Shown here: in pieces, positions 55,144 through 64,000 of the stretch | How positions within the stretch are numbered: position 1 is the stretch's first letter | Layout of the letters: each line of letters starts with the position of its first letter | DNA from: Rotaria macrura | Lineage: Eukaryota; Rotifera; Eurotatoria; Philodinida; Philodinidae | Assembly: GCA_900239685.1 (NCBI GenBank) | Contig: OENT01000626.1 | Span: 27,401-91,400, forward strand | Direction: 5' to 3' | DNA: 64,000 bases | Notes under the pieces: generated by a model | What the model saw: only the letters and a program-made list of their open reading frames with translations | Told to the model about the DNA's origin: nothing | The model's database searches: none | Translations under genes and position numbers: made by a program

Positions 55144-58100
55144 TGGGAAATACAAAAATGACAAAGTAGAAAAACATTTGTTGAGAAAAACGCAAAATAA
55201 TTTTCCAGAATGATTTTTATAACTTTTTTTAGAATGAAGTTTTTTAAAATGAGTTTTTTACGTATTTACAATAAATATATTTCAAAGTCAATATACTAGC
55301 GACATATACAGCATGTAATAATCACTCCGATATATCGACAAAGAGATTCAAAACTCATCGGTAATAAAAGTTGTCAAAGAACTATTTCCTCAATGCGTAG
55401 GGTGCTCTGAAAAACATGAGTTTTTTACCATGAAAAAAATTCATAAAATCAATAAGTTATAGTGCATTCAATAGCTGACATCATGTTCTATCCGACGCAC
55501 TAGAAATCGTAAAATTGAAAAATCTGACTAGAATTGATATTTCAGAGCGAGGGGAGGAGCTTACTGAACAAAGTATTTATCCCTCGCGCAGAAATCAAAG
55601 TTTCATAAGTGTCATTTTATATGACTAAAAATTCAATAATACGAGTTGATATGCGCACCCTTTGACTGTGTCCGCAATGTCAGAAAAAATGAAGTCAATC
55701 AACATATCAGTGATCGCATTAAGGAACGGAGATGTTAATTCTAATCTCATTTTTTATTGATATCAAAATTGCGAACACTTTGATTAACTAATTATTAAAA
55801 ACTTGCGTCATCCGTTCTTTTCTATCGGCAATATGAACAGATAATCTTGGGAACAAAAGATTACACTACATCAATACAACCTTTACTTGGCCAACGACAG
55901 AAAAACGTGAAAGAACCATTCTATAAAATGAATACCTTTGTTGATTAAGATCTAAAAATTAGAATGATTCAGTAATATACATATGCCTGTACTTTCAAAC
56001 GGGTTTCTCAGAACTTACTTTAAAACAGTGTTGCATCAATCCTATATCGACTTCTACGGTTTTATATGACGTTACGAATGACCACAACTACTGAAGATCG
56101 ATATTTCTCTGTGATGAACCGAATGAAGACATCCTTGAGGTAGACGATCACACAAACTCGTTTAAATAATATGTCTTCGATACATATAATACATATATCC
56201 AAAAAAAATCACCTATCTACAAGAAAACTAAATCTTGATAGAATCATGACCAGTGTGCTTTTGTTTTTATCTGATGACAGAAGAAACTTTCAAGTTTTTA
56301 TTGATGAGTAAAACGTTTAATAGCATCACTTAGAACTATTATTATTCTTTTACAAAAAAAAATGTATTGTTCTGTCAAAGAGAACCTATGGATTGTGGGT
56401 GCCTGTGATCTGATGCAAAGTCTTCATGTTCTTTGATTTTCAAAAATTCTAAATACTTTATTTGAATTTTTGAGCTTTCTCTATTCTATCTAACTTCTCA
56501 AGAATTTTATAGGATCCTCTCAAATATGCTTGTATTCACAAACCTTGAGAATCTATGAGGGCTTTAGTTAAAGTTTGATGAAACACTCCTATGGACAGGG
56601 TACAAAAGAAACAAACATATCGGAAAACGTATTCATAAATTGTATTTTGTTGTTTTTTGTTAAAGCAGATCATTTTGGTAAAGACTTTTCTATTTTCATT
56701 AAGAAACAACAGTGCTAAGGTCTTGATATTGGAAAAAGCCAATTAGTAGTAGTGACAGTCATATAACATTTTCTAGTATTTTGGCTTTGATACGCGCATT
56801 TCTTGGTGAAAATAGAATCTTTCTACTACAACGATCAGCTTATAAAGCTGTAAAAACTGCAAGCTGTCCATCAATTTTTGGACACGTTCTATATTTTGTG
56901 GTTGACTATTGATGGAAGTGTGTGAGGGAAAAGTAAAACTTGGTATTGATATTGAAGTAGATAATGCTAGATTTCAAGTTTCTTAATTATTTGTATTAAG
57001 AATGATCATTTGGATATATTTCATGCTCAAATTGAGCTTAAATTTATATTTGACAAAAAAACATAGTAAAAGACAACAATACATAGTGAGTTGGATATGA
57101 TAAATAGGGGTAGAAAAGACCCATGATGAAAGAAAACGAAGCACTAGCGGAGCTGACGAAGGTATCCGTTGATTTAGAAATGAGCTTTGTGTTCGCATAA
57201 GCGAGTTGATATGTTTGATAGGTTTCTACAATCAAAGTTTGGGGAGCTCTAGATAAGCTAATGTGAACTTCTGCAGATGAATCATTGATTAAAAAAGACA
57301 GCTATGCCATAGTTAGATCTAGAATATGAATTAGATAATTCAATAGAAAAGACGGTGGTAGGTCAGACAGCGGATAGAAGCAGTAAATAAAAGCAGTAAT
57401 ATGAGAAGAATGATAAAATATGTTTTTTTAAACTATGTAGCAATAAATAGAAATAAATCAATTAATAATATGCCTAAGAAATAAAAGCGCTCATTATTGA
57501 TCATGAACTAACGTTAGTGTTCGACTACCACTAACCAAAATTTTGTGATTAATTGCTTCTCTTCTTATTGTAAGATATTTCAAGTTTCTTATCAAGCTGC
57601 TACTGTATGAGTAAAAGCTTGGAAGTTTTGTTTACCATTAGGAAAAAAATCAGCTAATTTTGTCTGAACACAGTGGAGAGATACAATTTTCTTCTGACTA
57701 GGTAACTTTTGAAACACTCTGTATATTCAAAAAAAATGACAGATTCTTTTGACTTGTGGAGAAGTCTTTGTTCTACTTCTGTATCGAAGAATATGCACCA
57801 AACTATTTTTCGGTCCTTTCTACTTATTTTTGTTTATTATTGATCGTTGCGATTTCTACTAAAGTTCCATAAAAACAATATTTATCTTCTTTTGATACAT
57901 TTTCATACCAGAAAAAAATTAGTATGACCTGACTTAGGTTAATGATGCTTTGTTGCCCTTGCTTTAATAAAGGATAGGTCTAGGCTATAGAGTGCGTGTG
58001 TCTTTTCCTACACATAAGCACATACTTCAATTAAAAGAGTTAATTACTCGATGAGAAAAAAGTAATCGCAATTTAGAAATCAATAAAAAATTAGATCAAC

Positions 58101-58929
58101 GTTAACTTCTCTGTTTCTATATAGTATTACTGATGTGTTAACTGGCTCAATTTTAGATTACAGTTTGGAAGTTATTCATCGTTTTATTTCATATGACTGC
58201 ATGTAGACATTCATTATACTTTCCTCATCATAGAAAAACAAAATCAAATTAGTCATTGAAATAGCTGATAGACAAGTGTAGGATGAAGGCTTTGCTTAAA
58301 TATTCCACTTCTAACATTTTATTAATATTAGAATGAGTTTAAATGCTTGTGGGATTATTATAGTGCTGCATGGTTTATTTGGTTTATCAAAATGACGAAC
58401 GAAAAAAAACAAACTTTCAATCTTGGGCATAAAAAAGACTACCGTTAACTGTGATTGTGATTTCCTATTGGACAAGCATACAATACATTAACGTGTCACA
58501 CTATAAGTATGTATAATCGATACGAGAAAAAAAATCAAGAATGTTAATTGTTCTTCATCAATGTTTTTGAAAAAGAAAGGTAATGATACGAGATAAATTA
58601 GGTTTCTATTCAGTCGATTATTCATCAGTATCATGGGCAAAATATTATCTTAGATGTTTTATGTATCATTTACTTATTTACAATCGTCGTTCAAGGTGAT
58701 AGCAATTTCGAATTAGTGAGAAGGTTCTTTTTCTTTTCTTACACTGCGTTTTCATTTCACATCGTAGATATTAATATGATAGGGTGGATACCTCTAAAAT
58801 GGGACTCTGCTACTATCACTATTAGTCGCCTCGTTGTTTACTTTTATGTTTATTATCGCTGTACGTTAGATAACTGATTGCAATCGAAAGCAATCATTCT
58901 AACGATAGATTGAAAGCATTTTTGATATC
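55144..58929. other. Gene-poor AT-rich region
   Basis: No exon was recognised. A segment at 57701-57723 reads, in reverse, TACAGAGTGTTTCAAAAG, like a Tc1/mariner inverted terminal repeat, but a partner end was not found. Confidence 0.4.
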
Positions 58930-61900
58930 TCTGCTTGTAGCGCGGTCCGATTAGTTATCGGTGCTGAAATTTATCTTGGTGAAGATAAAGTGTTATTATG
59001 CTTTCTAGAAAATTTTACTTACGAATAAAATAAATCGAAATATGCATTGGCAACAGCTTACAATTTCAGCCGAGGTACGTTAAACTAAAATAAAAAAAAT
59101 GCTATATCACATTTTTATATATTTTTGTGCGAATATTCAAGTATCACATGTAAAAGTTTTCGATTCAAGAAATATCACTAAATCGATTATTCACTATCAG
59201 GAATATGCACATCACATAGTCGCAACATTAAAACAAGCAAATATCTCAATTAGTGATAGTAGTAGATGAATAGATTCAATGATTTATCCATGTTTGCTGA
59301 CATGATCTCAAGAGTCATGAATTCTATCTTTGCTTCACGATTAATGAAAGGAGTGTTTGAGAAAGATTTAGGTATACGTTCTATAAATCACTTTTTTCAT
59401 TACGCTACATAGAGCATATCACAGAAAGGATCCAAGCTAATATAATGTATTCATTAAGAAGTTTCAAGAATTTTTCTTTGTGTCAATATTCTATATCGTA
59501 AAAACTAATGTTCTATGTTTTCTTAATGTTTGATCGCATGTCGATTTCAAACTTCTAAGAAGAATGATTCATTGCAGTATTAATAAAAGTAAGATTGAAT
59601 CACAATTTTTCCTCCTCAATACGCCTGTTTCTTTCTTTTCGTCTTCTTTTATCTCTAGTCATCTGGTTTTCATGCGTGTAACAAAAAGCATCCTGTTACT
59701 GCTAGAAGAGATAAAAATAGAACAGAAACTATGTTTCATTCCATTTGAAGTTTTCTAGCAATCTTATCGTGTATTTGCAACACAATGCACAATTCACCTG
59801 GAATTGATTTCATCGATAAGATTTTGCTTGAATCATATCGAACAACTGAGAATTAAATAGTGTCCTGTTAGATTTTTGATTTAGAACACGGATGAAAACC
59901 ATTTTGGTTTTTATAAATTTTTTCCTCTACTATATTGCTAATCTTTTATTTATTGAGTAGCAATGTAAGTCTTTAAAGTTAATCGTTTTGTGTTGCTCTC
60001 TGAAAGCAAAAGAAGTAATATGATCCACAACATTTATCCATGTTCTAGATCACTTTTCGAAGACATTGTTATTGTTTGTTTTTGTACAAATGTGTTTTCT
60101 ACGGTTGTTTTATTATTTGTTCCGCATGAAAAATTTTCAAATTTAGAAAAATTTCAATTTATAAGCATCGAAAACAAATTCAGGAAATGACTAGTGTATT
60201 CGTTCAGTAATATCTCTAACTTTGATTTGTTATTGACGTCCAAGTGTTAGAATAACCAGGGAAAGAATAGTACATAGCGTAAATATTGAGTGTGAAATGG
60301 ATCTTAATAATTTTATCGCATAGTGTAAGAAATGACTGCCTATGAGTTTGTTCTTATTACAGAATGATAGAATTGCACAGAAATAAGGGGCATCATTTCT
60401 ACAATTTAAATTTTTTGTAATACTGCTTGAGAAAAATTCTAAAATCGGCTTTTATGATCAAAATCATTCGTTTTACTGTTTCTAAAATGAATGGTATTGG
60501 GACAATTTCTGATTGTCACAATTCAAAAACTAAGTTTCAAAAGAACCATAATTTAAGTTTATCATTTATGTTGAGTGTTCTATTCATTGTGCTTGCTGAT
60601 AAAATCAATCTCTGCTTGGAACACTACTCAGATCTTGTGAAAAGAAACATTTCAGTTCGATGGGGAGAAATTAAACCACATGCTATGCCTCATTTTCGTA
60701 GAAAACAATGACTAAGACGATAAATTTTACTGTACGTGCTCTGAAAATTAAAAAAAACATTTTTCTAGTAGTCATGCAATAACTATGCATGGTATGTCGA
60801 AACAATGATTTGTGTTTTGAACTCCATATTTTCTGCTGATGTGATTATTTAATATTCAAAAACCTCTTAGCGTATAAGCAGTTTTAAAATAAATTTTCTG
60901 TTTTGTTCAGTCCATCAGAAGAGGACTATAATTAGTGGAAAATGTGGAGCATTGTCAGTTGGTTTTTGATGATAATAGAGAGCAATAATGTCACAATATA
61001 CTCTGATAAATCTGCAAGCTGAGTCGAAAATATAATTAACTTTGCTCTTTGGACTTCTATTACAAAATGTGAGGGCGAACGAGTACTCGTGTCATTAATT
61101 GATCTATTTCGACTGTAGTGCTGTCGCTCGATGCGTCGTATTATTGAGAAAACATAATTTTCATAGAGCACTAACAATATTCAGAAAGTTCACTGAGTAC
61201 ATGTAGGTGTCCATTGCTTCAGTGATACGATTAGTACTATACAAGCAATCTTTTTTCTCGATAATATCACGCATGTAAAGAAGACATCCATGACCACTAC
61301 ACGAGACAATCACAAGAGCATCTGTAACAAACAGGTTTCCATTGCACTACTACACAATAGTACTAATGTAATGCTCTTTCTATTCCGAAGGCACAAGGAT
61401 ATCCAGAAGCACGTGTTGCTGCTTTACTCGGTTCTCAACCATTGACTGCAATTGGAAAATCAAGCATTGACGATCGCATTTACTCAACTTTCTACGAGGG
61501 TTTTCAAATCGGCAAAGATATTGCCAAACAACATGGTAACATTTCACGACCCACGCACGTTTTTTCTTCACAACTTTCATTCTAGGAGATGGCAAATGTT
61601 TAGGATATCGAGTTGATCGCCAATCGGGATATCAATGGTTAACATACGATGAAGTAAATACTCGAAACCTTTTTACCATTGCAATAATCATCTGACGTTT
61701 AAGGCTGAATGTGCGGCTACAGAGATCGGTAGTGCTCTCATTCATCTTGGAGAAAAACATGGACAAGATACATTTATTGGTATCTATGCAGTAAACAGTG
61801 TTGAAGTAGGTTCTATCATGATCGATCATACAGAGATGTTTAATGTGCTTTTCGTTTGTTATTCTAGTGGATGACAACTGCTCTAGCTTGTCATTTTCAA

Positions 61901-62839
61901 AGTATGATCTATGTACCTCTATATGATACACTTGGCGAAGCAGCTATTCTACATATTTTGAATCAGAGTAAATTTCACCTAAACCTATATACATTTGTAT
62001 ATATGTATATATATATGTTTTCCTATCTAATAACTTTTATAAAAATCTTTTTTAGCTTCATTAAAAACAGTTTTTGTTGATAAACCTGAGAATGTTCTGA
62101 CACTATTGAAACTAGTTGAACAGGCTCCAGCATTAAAACGAATCGTATTAACGAAACAATTGGACAAGGAGAAAGAAACTGAAATAAGAACAAAGGCACA
62201 GGAACTCGACATTGAAATTATCACATACAATGAATTACTAGTAAGATATACGGGAACAGTCAAAGATTTTGTGATACATAACTTGTTGTTTTCTTGAATT
62301 GACGTATTGTTTGTAACATAGGAACTTGGTCGATCGAAACCAGTAGCACATCATGTAAGAATGTGACGACTGAGTGATGCGGATTGAATGGAATTTCGTT
62401 TTTAGCCACCAAAGCCTGATGATCTATTTGAAATATGTTACACAAGTGGTACAACAGGTTTACCGAAAGGTGCAATGCTAAGCAATAGAAATATTGTTAG
62501 TTTGAATCAAGCTGCATGTAACTTTTTAGTAAGTTATATTCTTACTAGAAACAGACAAAATCAAAGATTGTTTCCTTTTCAGAAACCTCTTCTTACTGAA
62601 CTGGAAACATTTGTTTCTTATTTACCATTGGCACATTCATATGAACAAACCATTGAAGTAAATATTTTGGAACTTTAGGAAGAAAATGAATTATTAAAAA
62701 TGTCTCTGTTTAGCTTTATTGTCTATGTAATGGGTTTAAAATCGGTTATTACTCGGGTGACGTACGTCAACTAGCAGATGATCTTACTCACTTGAAACCA
62801 ACGGTTATGCCATGTGTACCTCGATTGCTCAACCGATTG
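58930..62839 (+). CDS. Second ACSL copy: N-terminally reduced, 3' part not seen (possible pseudogene)
   Basis: Exons homologous to ACSL exons 1-10: exon 1 remnant about 58930-59074, then 61391-61535, 61586-61653, 61704-61805, 61868-61967, 62056-62240, 62322-62354, 62406-62528, 62583-62657 and 62714-62839. In the exon 1 remnant the anchor region still aligns ([13 protein letters not shown] against the [13 protein letters not shown] region), but a TAA and a frame change break it. An ATG at 59042 opens [11 protein letters not shown] in the correct frame, so a shorter, anchor-less protein is possible. Exons 2-10 are open, with intact splice sites and the [12 protein letters not shown]-loop. Intron 1 has grown to 2,316 bp (258 bp in the first copy). 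No exon 11 (the GYGQTE exon) appears in the 1,161 bp before the window ends, so the gene either continues outside or is truncated. Coding versus pseudogene status is open. Confidence 0.6.
59075..61390 (+). other. Expanded intron 1 of the second ACSL copy (2,316 bp)
   Basis: It lies between the exon 1 remnant and exon 2 of the second copy. Several open frames (up to 94 codons at 60427-60711, plus strand) are present without recognisable family. Part of this could be inserted repeat sequence. Confidence 0.45.
61453..62505 (+). repeat. Near-identical duplicated block, copy B (ACSL exons 2-8)
   Basis: The partner of 49046-50098 in direct orientation. Both exons and introns match almost base for base. 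A second, shorter well-matched patch covers most of exon 9, intron 9 and most of exon 10 (about 62604-62820 against 50196-50411), with one indel in the intron, after which the introns are unrelated. Confidence 0.9.
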
Positions 62840-64000
62840 GTAAAATGAAAAATTTTGAATTTTCTTGCGATCATTCTTGAATACGATAGAATATTTTGCG
62901 GAGAATAGTTTTTCCAGAGGGATTTCCAACTTGGGAATTTAAGACTAACAGTCTCCTAAGTAACTTACGAGCCTTAAAAGTGACTGAATCCATCTTCTTA
63001 GAGCAACACTAGATACGGAAGAACAGTAATAATTTGTGAACTGTCTAGCAGTAAACAATGCCATTGATGTCATTCTTTTCTGAAACTTCACATCGTTTAT
63101 CTAAAAATGCTTTGCTCTTTTGAATGTTTTGCCACTATCTATTGATCGAAAGGGGTGGCGAAGATACCAGGACAGTCTGTTATTCATGAGTGATATCTGG
63201 AAACAATAAATTAAAGTAACATGCTTAAAACATAGACTCAAAACGCTTTCCCAATAAGCATAATCTTTGGACGAGCATAACGTCCACATCCAGAAAAGAA
63301 AATACAGGCAACCCACTGTTCACCAGAATCATCCACATTCAGATAAATCAGTTGATTCCCAGCCGTCGGATTGATTTTTCATCCCTACTGCTCTTTATAA
63401 TATCCATCATTATTTAATCAAAACTGTATATCCTCTTTTTCGATCATAAATTATATTTCAATTTTTTCACTCGAACAAAGAATGAGTTGGAGTGAGAAAG
63501 TATTGCTTGGCGAACAAACTATTCTTGATTTTCATTCGTTCATTACCTTGAAAGAGCACCGCAGCGTGAAACTCTGTACTTTACCGTAGTTTGTTCACTG
63601 CGTCTAGGGCTAGTTGATGATTCAATATGATCTGAATATATTAGGCCTACGGCCCATAATTGAAGGATCACGTCTTAATAGCAACGCCTAAATTGTTTTA
63701 GAATATTCCACAACCGTTTCCGTAATTCCAGTTGACGATGTTTTATTTTGAACGTTTTAGGTATTGCAAGTATTGTCTTTACAAGAAATAGAATGTAGGG
63801 ATGCTCGAAGTCCTAAAAAGGAAGTGCTACGTATAGCCGCCCCCCCCCACATGGCTAGATTTTTTTCTTCTAAATATTGTATCGCTGAGACTTATGTAAG
63901 GATATTGAATCAGCAAATCCAACCTTGGACATTTTTAGTTTTGGGGAAAAAATGAATACTTTAGGAGAGAGATCATTTTGAGCAAATACTGACCCTTATG
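62840..64000. other. Sequence after ACSL copy B exon 10, no exon 11 found
   Basis: It should be intron 10 of the second copy if the gene continues. A minus-strand open run at 63241-63378 (46 codons) has a balanced composition (QLIYLNVDDSGEQW, ACIFFSGCGRYARP) unlike the surrounding AT-driven frames. It may be an exon or gene fragment, but no family is recognised. A C-homopolymer lies at about 63840-63848. Confidence 0.35.

Noticed and set aside
63764-63955. Candidate exon 11 for the second ACSL copy
   Set aside because: The frame begins after an AG but lacks the expected YDNIQ start, the SGAAPLSP segment and the GYGQTE motif.

Overview
This is a eukaryotic, animal window. It is AT-rich and uses the standard code. 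Genes are split by GT-AG introns (many of 50-330 bp, several of 0.7-2.7 kb), and the genes that can be named have single-copy metazoan orthologues: POLR2H, VCP/p97, ELP1, MAGOH, PGS1, TMEM135 and ACSL. No prokaryotic-type operon signal, retroviral or other virus-like element, CRISPR array, rRNA or tRNA was found by eye. A small invertebrate is likely. A bdelloid rotifer is my best guess, from the base composition, the intron style, the tight same-strand gene cluster that fits spliced-leader processing, and a mosaic duplicated gene. That placement is inference.

Layout. 0.7-2.6 kb: POLR2H (RPB8), plus strand, 4 exons. 5.8-9.0 kb: VCP/p97, minus strand, 7 exons, full length. 9.0-10.9 kb: non-coding, with a cluster of ACGCGT sites. 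10.9-12.1 kb: a proline-rich protein of unknown function, minus strand. 12.1-20.5 kb: gene-poor, holding a 168-bp hAT-like miniature element and a repeat that carries an array of heat-shock-element pentamers. 20.5-30.9 kb: a compact plus-strand cluster ELP1-MAGOH-PGS1, with gaps of only 80 and 140 bp and acceptor-like AGs just before the downstream start codons. 30.9-40.1 kb: gene-poor apart from one unknown single-exon gene at 37.3-38.1 kb. 40.1-44.7 kb: TMEM135, minus strand, 10 exons including a 34-bp microexon. 44.7-48.5 kb: intergenic, with a clean 700-bp non-autonomous hAT element (8-bp target duplication). 48.5-52.6 kb: a complete 15-exon long-chain acyl-CoA synthetase (ACSL). 52.6-58.9 kb: gene-poor, with an inverted-repeat element. 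59.0-62.8 kb: a second, partial ACSL copy.

The two ACSL copies are the most unusual structure. A block of about 1,053 bp covering exons 2-8 and their introns is nearly identical (3 differences seen by eye), while the sequence on both sides has diverged strongly. This points to gene conversion, a very recent patch, or an assembly artefact. Exon 1 of the second copy has lost its membrane-anchor part, and exon 11 is not seen before the window ends.

Functional themes. ELP1 (tRNA wobble modification), MAGOH (exon junction complex), POLR2H (RNA polymerases) and VCP (protein segregase) are housekeeping genes. PGS1 (cardiolipin precursor synthesis), TMEM135 (mitochondria/peroxisome lipid homeostasis) and ACSL (fatty-acid activation) all belong to lipid metabolism, although nothing here shows that they are co-regulated. 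All exon joins were read by hand and checked for reading-frame continuity. Each completed model adds up to a whole number of codons and lies close to the length of its human orthologue, except PGS1 and TMEM135, which are shorter.
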